From Medicago truncatula (taxonomy: Eukaryota; Streptophyta; Magnoliopsida; Fabales; Fabaceae), in the NCBI RefSeq assembly GCF_003473485.1, contig NC_053045.1, forward strand, positions 522,501-586,500: a stretch of DNA of 64,000 nucleotides, in the 5' to 3' direction. The stretch's first letter is position 1. The number at the start of each line of letters is the position of its first letter. Under the pieces are notes generated by a model that was given only the letters and a program-made list of their open reading frames with translations, was not told the DNA's origin and did no database searches. Below are positions 46,000-57,363 of this stretch, piece by piece. A program made the translations under genes and the position numbers.

Positions 46000-47261
46000 A
46001 TAAAATTGGATCTTTATGCCAATACGTGCCACTTTTTTATTTTTTAAATTATTTTCCATTAAATTTAGTGCGTAAATAATAATAATTATTTCCCATTAAA
46101 TTGGATCTCATAAACACTTTTGGACGTAAAACCTTAATGTTTAATGACCCTAAGGACATTTTAATTAAGTTGGTTGAAAAATGGATCACAATGGAAATAT
46201 TATATAACTTAAAAGGACCAATTTAAAAAAGAAAAACTTAAAAGACCAATTTATAACAATTTTTTTAAAAGGACTAAAATGTTATAAACATTTAATTTAA
46301 AGGACTGGTGTTACCAAATTTTTTTTAAAGGACTGATGGATTTCACCTTTGTTTTTATTAAATCAAGTCCTAAATTATATAAATTATTACGTTGTAATAA
46401 TAAATCGGTAACCCTCTCCACAACTCCTACTCAAAATGTAAAAATGTTGAGATTGTTAAATTTTACATCGTGATTAGGATTCAAACTCCAACTTCGTGTA
46501 TGTGAATTTTTAATAACTATCGTTGTTTCATTTATATACCAAAAAATTCCTGTTCCAGACCAGACTTCGGCCTAATACAGATAGCTTCCGTTGCACCAGA
46601 TAAACTCTAGCATGAGCGTCGAGATCGCATCGTCTAAGCTCTTTTCCATAACAGATCAAAACCAATCACCCTAGTAGTCCCTAATGTTCGAGCGGGATTA
46701 TGAAAACTGTGTAATTAGGGTACGGGATTGTAGCATGGATTTGCGATGGTCGCACATTCACGCAACTTGTACAACAAAGTCATTGTATCGTACTTACTAC
46801 CATCTTAATATAATATAAACTCATGAGTGTTTAGACGAGATAAAACAAGTATACTTACTAATTATGAATTTACAACAAACACAATTGTTGTTTTATTTGG
46901 AAATTTTTCTTTCCTTTGTCTTCTCTCATTTTGCCTTCATCATGAAAAGATATCAATTTATTGAAAGATTTAGGAGGGTGTATTGAATTGAGATTAGAAT
47001 TTTAAAAGACTTTTTAAAAATAAAAAAGTCTTGTGATATTCAATTAAATTTTTTATTGAATATAAAGAAATTATGTGGTATTCAATCAAGACAATCATGA
47101 CTTTTTGACAGTAGTAACTTGTTATTATTATAATTATTATTAGTTTTTCTTTCTTTCTTTCTTTCCATCAAAATGCTTGTTCTTTTCTTTAGTATGTTCT
47201 GTCTAGTTAAATGTATGTAGTAGTTTTTTTATTAAATAATAAATACAGTGGTATATTGAAA

Positions 47262-47297
47262 GCATCAAACTAGGATACTATGATCCTAGTTTGATGC
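47262..47297. repeat. Perfect short hairpin
   Basis: gcatcaaactaggat pairs exactly with atcctagtttgatgc around a 6-base loop. It could be a tiny MITE remnant or a cruciform site; nothing else marks it. Confidence 0.8.
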
Positions 47298-47391
47298 AGT
47301 AATGTTATGGTGATACTAGCCTTTGTACCCTCAACAATGGTACCTTATCCTGAGGTTATTAGTCATCTAATTATACAACATGCATGATGCA

Positions 47392-47655
47392 ACATGGACA
47401 TATTAACATGAGGTGCAGATAAATTTACAAAAGGTAAAACAGAATTGTCGAGGGTTGTATAACATGAGGTGCTTTATGGAAATTTCTTGTGCATCTCAAG
47501 TTAATATGGTGAAACATGGACATATTATACAACCCTCAACAATTGTGCTTTATGGAAATTTCTGGTGCTTTATTTTTCCTGCTAATGTAATTAATCATCT
47601 GATTATCAGACAGTGACATATTAACATGAGGTGCAGAGAAATTTACAAAAGGTCA
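47392..47655. repeat. Direct repeats of about 45 bp
   Basis: acatattaacatgaggtgca followed by g(a)taaatttacaaaaggt occurs at about 47398-47434 and 47617-47653. Between them tttatggaaatttct is also doubled (47471 and 47550). It suggests a small segmental duplication. Confidence 0.65.
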
Positions 47656-49569
47656 GTATGGCATAAAAATTGTGTGCACTGATGAAAAATACTCGTCTTT
47701 TGATTAGGGATTGTTATTAGAGAGGGTATATTCCAGTTCCTCAAGCTTCTGTTAAAAATTTGATTGACATGGTGATTGAATTTCAGAAGGTTTCTTTAAC
47801 AACCGGGCTTGGATAACAAAGCAACTACGTTTCCTCACCATATGCGTAATTTTTTGTATAAGAAAAATATTAGTAAATTAGTGATTTTGGTAGTTCTTCG
47901 AGATTGTGTCTCAACCTCTCCTTGTTAGAACTCTTTCAGTGTCCCTCAACTCATCAACAGAGTTGTCTACTTGTAAGCAATTGAGGTGACCGTGAAGATT
48001 TCTACGAAAAAACAAGATCCGACCGTTTAGTAATTTTTAACCAACATATATCAAACTTTCTAATTATATGTTCTGAGGCACATTTCCAAGAAAAACAGCA
48101 CCATCGTAGTTGAATAATAATACCAAATCAGCACCAACACAGTTGGCTGCAGTGCATCACAGATTGTCCGTTAACTCTGAGTTGTCTACTTGGAACCAAC
48201 TGAGCTGTCTACTTGACATTAGTCGCACTCGCACTTAATTGTTTACATGATTACTGATATAGATAACTAAGCTTAGTGATTCAAAATGCAAGGAAATCTA
48301 CAGAAAATTATAATGGAAATAAATAAACTCAGAAAATGCTGCATTATTATGAATAAGATTTCATGACAATACGATATGCTCTCTCTCCTTCTTAGCCAAA
48401 TATGTCAGCATCGTCTTTGACCATCAATAAACTCACTTCATGATAAGGTAAGTGTTGCCGATGCACATCAACCATCTATCATCATATGCTGAAACAAAAC
48501 AAAAGTACAAAACAAAGGCTTTAAGATGATATGATTGAATTAAACATTATAACAAAGCAAGAAAAAATATCATAAAAAGAAAAGAGAAATATGAATTCTA
48601 CTTTTATATGTTAGCATAAAGTATGTTGAAGAAAACTTGAAATTAACAGTGTAAGAAACAAAACCTTAAAAGATTTTTGTCATATAATGCAGATCTTAAT
48701 AGATCCAGAACTGAACATCAAATAATTAGATAAAAATACATCAAACTCCTTAATAAAAACTTTGGACTGTGTTAACTTTCTCCAAAAAGAGCAACATTGA
48801 AGGTTAAAGTATCTGTCCAAACTCTAACAGATAAAAATATAGAACTAGAAGTATTGTTATCAATGTTGTTGTGATTGGAAAACCAAACAAATTCCAAGAT
48901 AGAGATCTCCATAAAAACAGATCTCTTCATTGATCTCATCATATTAAATGCACAACTTTTAAAAGCATGAAAATATGGAACCGCTGCAAATATTGATCAA
49001 AATTAAAAGTTTGCATTTAACATCATCACCATATAGTTGCATCAAAATCATTCAATCAATCCTACAATCAAACCAGAGTTTAAAATAATTTTAATTTCAC
49101 AGCATTGCATAAAACCAACTGCACCGCATACAAATCCCGACTTGCATCACAATATTATTCGATATAGAACAGAATTTCAAGCATTGGCATTTTCCATTAT
49201 ACTCCTCTGTTTTCTAATTTTAAGCATACTCAACACAATCACTATATCTCGTGCCTTTTGACATAAAATGTCTCAGCATACTCCCCTCACAAAACACACT
49301 CCAGAATTCTCCTTTATATTGGTGAGAATGGTTTTCCCTTTTTTTTCTTCCCCATAGGACTGCATCTACCAAAACATGATCACCTCAAGGGTATTTATCT
49401 CTGCTGCATAGAATATTCTCTAGGAGAACATAGTTCCCTACCCTAAAGCTCATACCAAACCATAGAAAAATATTTGTAGCTTGCAAGTTGAATCAAAATA
49501 AAGATCAAGCTTGACTGCTAAACTAAATTGTTTCCTTTCCAATTCTTTCTAAAGAAGACCACCGCATAT

Positions 49570-49784
49570 ATCCATAGAATTGAGTGGTCAATTAATTATT
49601 TCAGCAAATGATATTCGGGATTTCAAATCACATGCTGGTCTACACTATATCTTATTCTCTTGCATTATCATAAAAAAGTAAAAAACAGAAAAGACTAGCA
49701 AATTATTTCTCATAGAAGTAAATCTGAAAACAATAAACAACTTACATTTTAGAGATTAAACTTCAGCAAAGCAGTTTAAGACAG
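49570..49784 (-). other. 3' flank of the F-box/LRR gene, conserved with the paralog at 56 kb
   Basis: attgagtggt(c/g)aattaatta and gggatttcaaatcacatg are shared with about 55795-55880. On the minus strand the sequence just after the stop reads AAAATGTAAGTTG, a good GT splice donor also present after the 56350 gene (AAATGTAAGTTC), so a 3'-UTR intron is likely in both. Confidence 0.5.
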
Positions 49785-51545
49785 CTAGCAAGCATAATCT
49801 CCTCGATGCAGGAAGATTCTCTCTGTTTTGCTCAAATCCAAACCAGATGGAGCTATTATCTTTCTCAATGATGGCCTTAAAAATAACATTGAAGCAACGG
49901 CATTAACATTCACTTTATTACAAGCCCTTAAATTGATCTCTCTTAGTTTTGTGCAGTTTTCTAGCACATGTTTCACTCCCTTCTCTGTGACATGAAAACA
50001 TTCTTCCAGTAACAATTCCAAAAGCCCACAACAACTCTTTGAGATCACATAGAGTGTTTCATCATTGACAATTGTACGTGACAAGTTCACCACCTCCAAT
50101 TTAGGAACTTCAAAGTTCATTCCAAATAGGTTCACTACTAAACAATTGGATAAGTTCAAATGCCTTATCTTACAACATCTCCTTAAAACATCACAAATAC
50201 TGTCTTCAGATATGTTACGACAATAACTTAAATCAAGCAGTTGCAAATTGGGGAACATGGAAGGAAACATTTTGATGCTTTCATCTCTTATGCATGAATT
50301 TTTAGCCAAATGGAGAGACTTCAATTGAGGGCTTACAACAAAATCCTTGAAAGAATTAGAATTCTCTACACTCTCCATCCCAATTTTTGTGAGTTCCATT
50401 TTGATCTCACTAAGTGAAGCACAATTACTAACGAGTGCAAACAAGGCTAAATTTGTGAGTTGCCCACACTGACTAAGGTTTATAAACTCCAAATCACCAA
50501 GAAACAAAGACAAGTCAAGAACATGTTGATTAGTCAAAAAAACAGCATTTTGAAGATCTAAATGTTGGATATGTTGGCACTTGGACAAAAAACAAGATAT
50601 TCCAGCATAACTATAGCCGAAACAATTTTGGAGGACAAGCTTTCTCAAAGGAATAGCTTCCATTGCAATAGAGGAGAGCAACATATCCGAGATACGTGAA
50701 GACCGAAAATCAAGACAAGTTAAGCCCTTCAAACACATCAACGAGTCAATAAGGTGCGAACTAATGTCATGCCTTCCCTTTGACGGCCATTTAATGGAGA
50801 GAGACCTCAAAGATGGTCTCACACGGATAGCAGAAGCTATGCCATCATTAGTTAGGGATGGACTCCAACGTGATGAATGGTCTAACATCACAAACTCTTC
50901 GAGAAACTCACAACTTTGACACAAGTGAAAAAGCAATGAGTCATTTATATAGTAATGACCAGATAAATTAACCTTGCGGAGCTTAGGAAGCGCTGTTGAC
51001 ATAGCCTTTACCCCAACATCAGTAATATCAATAATCTCTTTAGGGTTACTGAGGTCAAGTTCTTCAAGGAAAGGGAAGCAACCAGATATACAAACCAGGT
51101 CGTTGTTACAGAGAGAATCAATGTTGGAACAAGTGAGAGAGTTCAAAGTTGTAAACTTTCGTGCGAAGACTTGCAAGCCATTTGTGGGAATGAAGGGTTG
51201 GTTAGAGAGATTGAGCGATGTAAGGTGGTTCAATCGAAAACAAGAGATTACACATAGAAGCCCATCGAGATCACCACCAAAGCAAGTGAGGTTAAGGGAG
51301 GTGAGGTTAGTAAATCTAATGAAGAGGCGAGGAAGAAAAGGGCGTGTTTGATTATAGACTGTGAGTGAGAGTGGAAGATTATTGGTGATGGAGAGAAACT
51401 GTTTTGAGACAACAGAGAGAGACTTCAAGTAAGGATGATTGCTGTCTCCGCCGGTTAGGAATGTGATGACCGATTCCCAGCAATCATCCGGTAAAATTCG
51501 TGTTTCAACCATTGTTATTGTTTTTGTTCTTTTTGGAAGAAACAT
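49785..51545 (-). CDS. F-box/LRR (RNI-like) protein, full length (586 codons)
   Basis: A single open frame starts at 51545; MVETRILPDDCWES at 51512 is an equally good start. Residues about 17-57 are an F-box (LPDDCWESVITFL ... LKSLSVVSKQFLSITN), which would bind SKP1 in an SCF ubiquitin ligase. Residues about 78-560 carry about 15 RNI/AMN1-type leucine-rich repeats, for example LTSLNLTCFGGDLDGLL, LQLLDLSYCRNISEDSI and LREINLRACNKVNVNA, which would hold the target. The tail ends LHRGDYAC. It is the longest and only clearly complete member of the five-copy minus-strand cluster. The target is unknown. A likely 3'-UTR intron donor follows the stop. Confidence 0.9.
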   Translation of the reverse strand: MFLPKRTKTITMVETRILPDDCWESVITFLTGGDSNHPYLKSLSVVSKQFLSITNNLPLSLTVYNQTRPFLPRLFIRFTNLTSLNLTCFGGDLDGLLCVISCFRLNHLTSLNLSNQPFIPTNGLQVFARKFTTLNSLTCSNIDSLCNNDLVCISGCFPFLEELDLSNPKEIIDITDVGVKAMSTALPKLRKVNLSGHYYINDSLLFHLCQSCEFLEEFVMLDHSSRWSPSLTNDGIASAIRVRPSLRSLSIKWPSKGRHDISSHLIDSLMCLKGLTCLDFRSSRISDMLLSSIAMEAIPLRKLVLQNCFGYSYAGISCFLSKCQHIQHLDLQNAVFLTNQHVLDLSLFLGDLEFINLSQCGQLTNLALFALVSNCASLSEIKMELTKIGMESVENSNSFKDFVVSPQLKSLHLAKNSCIRDESIKMFPSMFPNLQLLDLSYCRNISEDSICDVLRRCCKIRHLNLSNCLVVNLFGMNFEVPKLEVVNLSRTIVNDETLYVISKSCCGLLELLLEECFHVTEKGVKHVLENCTKLREINLRACNKVNVNAVASMLFLRPSLRKIIAPSGLDLSKTERIFLHRGDYAC

Positions 51546-51837
51546 GTAGTTGTGGAAATCAATAGAGTTCCTTGATGCTACCGTGAAACGAATAGTGAAG
51601 CAGGGTTAGGTTTATGAGGTTTTAGGATTAGGTTTTTTTTTTTTCCTTTTCCTTTTCCTTTTCTCACGCAAGGGTTAGGTTAGAATTTTTTTATTAAGGT
51701 TAGATTAGATCTATATATTATAGGGAGTTTCTATAACACATCTAACAAATAGATAAAAATAAATTTAAATATTTCTATAAGACATGTAACAAATAGATAA
51801 AAATAAATTTAAATATTAAAAAATGTAACAAACTCGA

Positions 51838-51873
<36 letters not shown>

Positions 51874-51968
51874 TGTTTTTTTTTTTTTTTTTCCATTTAT
51901 CTTTTAAAAAGTGTAGCAAACTATATGAGTATATTTTTATACTTGCTTTTTCATTATACCCTTATTTT
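51546..51968. other. 5' flank of the F-box/LRR gene with an (AT)n microsatellite
   Basis: A CT-rich tract (ttttccttttccttttcc) lies at 51640-51662. A direct repeat, taacaaatagataaaaataa, occurs at 51743 and 51787. The (AT)15 microsatellite is at 51841-51870. Confidence 0.6.
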
Positions 51969-52096
51969 TTTTTGTCAGGTAGCCTAGTAGCTAAAATTCA
52001 CCTTATAAGGTGAATAAGTGGGGTGTCTGAGTTTCGAACCCCGGCCCCTGCATATAATAATGCATTGTCCTACCAACTGGGCTATGCTCACGGGAC
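51969..52096 (-). mobile_element. tRNA-derived SINE, copy 3
   Basis: On the minus strand the A box is TAGCCCAGTTGGTAGG, the B box GGGTTCGAAACTC, and there is a terminal A-run. The flanks tacccttatttt (51957-51968) and tatccttatttt (52097-52108) form a 12-bp target duplication with one mismatch. It is close in sequence to copy 1, sharing the ttcaccttataaggtgaa hairpin. Confidence 0.85.
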
Positions 52097-52108
52097 TATC
52101 CTTATTTT

Positions 52109-53481
52109 AAAGGTGATCAAACTAGATGTGTATAATAAAGATTGTTGTTGATGTCATTAAAATAAAGAATTTAGATTATATTTTTTATTGTATTCTTGGT
52201 ATCATTGAAATAGATAATCATGGTTAGTTTGATTTGTTATAACTGAAAACAACAAACATTTATATTTTTAGTTTTAATCAAAATCAAAATTTCATAAAAA
52301 AAAACATTGTTAATGATTTTCAAACGTTAGCGCAATAAAGAACGTGCCCTTATTTTTGCTAGTTTATATAAAATTCAAATCAAACTTTTTAGTTGAACAG
52401 ATTAAAATTATATATTCCTTAAAAAAATATATATATTCCGTCGGTGCTTCCCGGAGTACTAATCTAGTTGGGATGTCGATGTTGTTTCTTGATGTCTCTC
52501 TCTCCCTACATAGCAAAAAAAATATTTTTTTACGATTGTAACGTTTATGGCTAATAATAGCCGAAAGACGGGCACACTAGTGTCCGTCTTGATGCTAGTT
52601 TATAAATTTTTTTTTATTTTTAAAGTGAGAGGATGTGCTCTATTCCAAAGCAAGGAATATCTTGAGTCTTGACAATCGGTCAATGTCACAAATATATTTA
52701 CATTTATCTCCTTTCAAGACTTGTATTTTGATTACTAGAACCAACTTTTTGGAGATAAAAATATATTAATTTTGTTTCTTATCGGTGCTCAACTAGATAT
52801 AAAATTTTATTTGAAACACCGACGGACACTAATTTTAGGTGCCTCTTTTAGCTGATAATCGAATAATTATTCTCCACATTGGGAAAGACTAGCTCATGTG
52901 ACTTTTTGGCATGTGTACCAAAAATCGTGAAAGTAATAGGATATTAAGTTTTATTTTCAAAAGTTTGTATTCAAGGTTAGTTTGCAATTGAAAGTAAATA
53001 AAAAACTTAAGTTCATAATGATAACAGACGATTAAAATTGTCTGAATTCCCTTTTATGTTTCTGTTTGGTATAATTCTACGTTCTAAATAATAACAATCG
53101 AGTTTTTATGGTTATGAAAATTTAACAAAATAGACCAAGATCTATTTCCTAGCTCAAGGTCACATTTTTCTAATACATCACCCTAATGTCTTAGGGGAAA
53201 ACTAGTAATAATAAACTATTAGTCACACTGATTAATTTCATATACCTAGTTGTTGTTCTTCATCATCATTAAGACATTGATGCAAGGCAAGTTGAGAGAA
53301 AGAGATAGTAATGTAAATGTGTGATCCGGTAATAAATAAAAAAGATTTTGTTTTGCTTCTCCAAAAAAGGAAATAGAGAGCATATAAATCAAATAATTTA
53401 TAGCCTTAGATTGAATTATAATAGATGGTTAAGATTTGATGTCAAAATTTAGTTTGACACCATGGTGTCATTTGATCCTAT

Positions 53482-53528
<47 letters not shown>

Positions 53529-53772
53529 GTTTGAGTTACAAAATCTAGTTTTAAGAGTGGATTGTCACTAGGATGAAGATAATATGGAGATAGAGTAAAA
53601 TAATTGACATGTTAGTTTTGAAGTGAAGAAGTAGGAATCAGTGATGACTCCGGATTGGATTCAGAAGAATTAAACATGGTGTCGAGACTTTAGGGTCAAT
53701 GACGAGAGACTATAGAATATCTTATGATACCATATTAGAAAGGCAAAAATATTGATGTCAGAATTAACAATA
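52109..53772. other. Intergenic DNA with a (TA)n microsatellite
   Basis: No gene is recognised. The palindrome gacgggcacactagtgtccgtc-type site lies at about 52567-52588, and (TA)20 at 53485-53525. Confidence 0.5.
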
Positions 53773-53781
53773 AAAAAGTAT

Positions 53782-55076
53782 GGGTTAATAGGTCTTTACC
53801 CCCTGTAATATAGGTCATTTTTAGTTTTGCCCCTTGTAAAATTTTTTTTTTGGATTCGGTCCTTGTAAAATTTTTTTGTTTTGGAAAACCCCCCTAGACC
53901 AGCTGACTGTGCATTTTTGCTGATGTGGCATGCTGCGTCACCTTTTTCAGATGACGTGGCGCGCTGACTGTATAATTATTTTTATTTTTTATTTTTTTAA
54001 GGGGTACACGTGGTATTTATGATTTTTTTTTAAATAAAAAATTCTTAAAAAAACGAAAAAAATATTATAAAAAATAAAATAAATTCAGGAAAAATAAAAA
54101 TGATTAAAAAAACAAAAATAATTATGGAAAAATAAATAAAAATGAAAAAAATCTGGAAAAATTTAAAAATTCTAGTAAAATCTAGAAAATTTAATAAAAA
54201 AAATCTGGAAAAATAAAAAAAAATTAATATATATCGAAATTTTCAAAAAAATCTGAATTAAATTAAAATTATAAAAAATATTGAAATTCTATAAAAAAAA
54301 ATTAATATATATCGAAATTCTATTCTTCATGATCTAATGTTATGTTTTTTTAATTATGAATATACTTTTCAATATTTTCATTTTCTGTATAAAAAATAAA
54401 AAAACAAACATTTTAATTTCGAAAGAAAAATCTGAACTTTCATTTTTAATTCTATTCTTATTAGATTCATAAATTTTGAAATATTTTAAGTTGCTGAATT
54501 TTTAATTTTTTATAAAATAAAACTTCTTAATTTCGAAAAAAAAATATGAATTTTTTTTATTTTTTCAGAATTTTTAAATTTTTCCTCTATTGAAAATAAT
54601 ATGGAAATATGAATTTTTTTGAAATATATTAATTTTTCCAGATTTTATTTGATTAAATTTTCTATATTTTTTTTCATTTTACCAGATTTTTTAAATTATT
54701 CCAGAATTTTTTTTACTAAATTTTCTAGATTTTTTCATTATTTTTCATTTACCAGATTTTTATTAATTTTTCCATAATTATTTTCGTTTTTTAATCATTT
54801 TTATTTTTGTAGAATTTATTTCAATTTTTTATAATATTTTTTCGTTTTTTTAAATTTGTTAAGAATTTTTTTTAAAAAAATAATCATTAATGCCACGTGT
54901 ACCCCATAAAAAAAAAATTATACAGTCAGCGTGCCACATCATCCAAAAAGGGTGACGCAAAACAAAATTTTTTCAAAACAAATTTTTTTTACAAGGACCG
55001 GATCCATTTTTTTTTTTTTTACAGAGAACAAAATCAAAAGTGACGTATATTAGAAGGGGTAAAGGCCTATTAACCC
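53782..55076. mobile_element. Foldback Mutator-like element, 1.3 kb, with 9-bp target duplication
   Basis: The ends gggttaataggtctttaccc and ggggtaaaggcctattaaccc are inverted. The inverted similarity continues inward for about 500 bases on each side (gcgctgactgtataatt, ggggtacacgtgg, tctggaaaaa), so nearly the whole element can fold on itself. It is flanked by an exact 9-bp direct repeat, aaaaagtat (53773-53781 and 55077-55085). Long TIRs plus a 9-bp duplication are the mark of Mutator-type transposition. There is no transposase, so it is non-autonomous. Confidence 0.88.
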
Positions 55077-55085
55077 AAAAAGTAT

Positions 55086-56349
55086 TAACTTTCTAGTAGA
55101 AATCAATTGACATCTAATTGTATAGCTATAAGTTAACAGCTCCAGGCGCCCAAACGTGCAGCATTAGGTGCAGTCCCAACAACAAGCTGTCCATAAAAAG
55201 TGACAATCATACAAATACCCCCAAAACTCAGCATTGGTTTGAAACCAAAACATCAATTCTAACATATTACCAAGTCTCAAATTTATCATGAGCCATTTTT
55301 TACTCAAATCCCTCATTTTCCATACTTTGTAGTAATCCAACAAAAATGCATTAACAATGACACCAATTCAGCACAAAAAAAGTCGTACAATTCAGAATTT
55401 ACATAAAAAAACAAAACAATAATAAAATTCAAAGTTGAACAAAGAGCGAATCAAATCATAATCTTAACATAACAATTACAATCCTTCATAAACCAGAGAC
55501 ATAATATGTTGGCACGTGCAGAAAGATGCCAATATTTCATGGAACTTTCAACACAATGAAGACTTGCATATTTCAAGCATGCAATCTATCTTCAAATACA
55601 ACTCAGGAAATAAGATTTAAACCCCGATGGATATGAGTAATTAGCAGAGAATATTTTCTCAAGTATCTGCAGAAATGAAAGAGACAATCAAGAATTAAAT
55701 TTGCAGAATAATATTAACACCAAACCATAGAAAACATTTACATACCTTTCCAATTCAAACCAAAGAATACCACCACACACACACACATTGATATAATTGA
55801 GTGGTGAATTAATTAGTTCAGTTCAGTAAATGATGTTGGGGATTTCAAATCACATGCAGGTCTACACTATCTCTTATTCTCTTACATATATCGTAGAACA
55901 AACAAAAATTTGCATAAAATAGAAGAAAAGGGTTTAATAAACCCCTAATGCATATTGTTGGTGATAATCTAGAGAGAACCGGTCTGCTAAGTTATGCAGA
56001 AAATAAAAATAGGAGGAATAATAATCTAGTGCTGAATAATGCTTGTTTGGTTCTTTGTTTTCTTTTTTTTTTTTTTTTTTTTTTTTTTGCTTAATAATCA
56101 GATGGTGGAGAACTCTCATTTATAATGACTGATAGAGCTCTCTAGAAAGCATTAATTATCTCATACATGAACTTACATTAGCCTAGGTACATGCTTTTAC
56201 AATACTCTAGGTACATTTTTCCAATACAAGCATTTATGATACAGCACATTACTCAACACATATTTATAAAAAGAAATTAATTTCTCATCTGAAAACAATA
56301 AAGAACTTACATTTCGGAGTTTATACTCCAACAAAGCAGTTTCAAACTA
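55086..56349. other. Intergenic DNA and 3' flank of the second F-box/LRR gene
   Basis: Bases 55795-55880 resemble 49570-49660 downstream of the first F-box/LRR gene, showing that the tandem duplication included 3' flanking DNA. A (T)26 run lies at about 56061-56089. No other gene is recognised. Confidence 0.55.
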
Positions 56350-57363
56350 CTACGAAACATAGCATCCATGGTGCAAGAAGAGTTTCTCCGTATCACTCAA
56401 ATCAAAACCAGGTGGAGCTCCTATCTTTCTCAATGATGTCCGTGAATGTACCATTGAGGCAACAACATTTGCATGCACTTTATCACAACCCCCCAAATCG
56501 ATCTCTCTAAGTTGTGTGCAGTTTTCTACCACATGATTCACTCCTTTATCTGTGACATCACTACAATAAAACAACAACAGTTGCAAAAGCCCAGAACAAC
56601 TCTTTGAAATCACATTAAGTGCTTCATCATCAACTCTTGTAAATGACAAGTTCAACACCTCCAGTTTGAGAACTTTAAAGTTCAATGTACGTAACTTCAC
56701 TCTTGAACAGCGGGTTAAGTTCAAATGTCTAATGTTACAACATGTCCTTAAAACATGAACAACAGCTTCTTCAGATACATCGTAGGAATATCTCAAATCA
56801 AGCATCTGCAAATTGGGGAAACAATCTACCATGAGGAACAAGTCAGAGTAATTGATAGATTTAGTAAAGGAACAGGTGAGAGAGGTCAAAGTTGTAATGT
56901 TTTGGGAGAAAGCTCGCAACCCATTTGCGGGAATGGTGGGTTTTTGGGAGAGATCGAGTGATGTGAGGTTCAATGGAAAACAACTAATTTCAGCAAGCAG
57001 CGCGTCTAAGTCTCCACGAAAGTGCGTAAGATTGAGGGAGGTGAGGTTGGTGAACCTTTGGAAAAGGCGAGGAAGTAAAGGGCGTGTTGAATTCGAGATA
57101 TTGAGTGAGAATCTGAGACGATTGGTGATGGATAAGAACTGTTTAGAGACAAAGGAGAGACATCTCAAGTACAAACGGTTGTTGCCATCGCTATTACCAT
57201 AGTTGATGAGGAATTTGAAGACAAATTCCCAACATTCATCAGGAAAGTAAAAATCAATTACAAGACTCCTTGTTTTGCTTCTTGTTTGAATGGAAGAAGC
57301 GATGATTTGTTGTTGTAAAGAAGAATTGAGAGTCTTTCTTCTTCTTTTTGTTTGTCTTTCCAT
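56350..57363 (-). CDS. F-box/LRR protein, short form (337 codons)
   Basis: It starts MERQTKRRRKTLNSSLQQQ, a basic N-terminus. The F-box spans residues about 42-85 (YFPDECWEFVFKFLINYGNS ... LSFVSKQFLSITN). LRRs run from LTSLNLTHFRGDLDALL to the end (LREIDLGGCDKVHANV, FLHHGCYVS). Compared with the 586-codon paralog about 250 residues of central repeats are missing: the sequence passes from the VDCFP segment straight to NLQMLDLRYSYDVSEEAV. The loss is in frame and joins two similar CFP/FPNL repeat motifs, as expected from unequal exchange between repeats. The frame is open and could be functional with altered target binding. Confidence 0.85.
   Translation of the reverse strand: MERQTKRRRKTLNSSLQQQIIASSIQTRSKTRSLVIDFYFPDECWEFVFKFLINYGNSDGNNRLYLRCLSFVSKQFLSITNRLRFSLNISNSTRPLLPRLFQRFTNLTSLNLTHFRGDLDALLAEISCFPLNLTSLDLSQKPTIPANGLRAFSQNITTLTSLTCSFTKSINYSDLFLMVDCFPNLQMLDLRYSYDVSEEAVVHVLRTCCNIRHLNLTRCSRVKLRTLNFKVLKLEVLNLSFTRVDDEALNVISKSCSGLLQLLLFYCSDVTDKGVNHVVENCTQLREIDLGGCDKVHANVVASMVHSRTSLRKIGAPPGFDLSDTEKLFLHHGCYVS

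Larger units (their letters stand above)
46015..49784. other. Intergenic DNA, mostly without recognised features
   Basis: Repeat phrases (aaaggactaa) occur near 46200-46340, a perfect hairpin at 47262-47297, and duplicated blocks at 47392-47655. From about 49560 it becomes the 3' flank of the F-box/LRR gene. No ORF with recognisable homology was found. Confidence 0.5.

Noticed and set aside
50974-51351. 125-codon plus-strand frame
   Set aside because: Antisense shadow of the F-box/LRR gene; similar shadows at 56755-57202.
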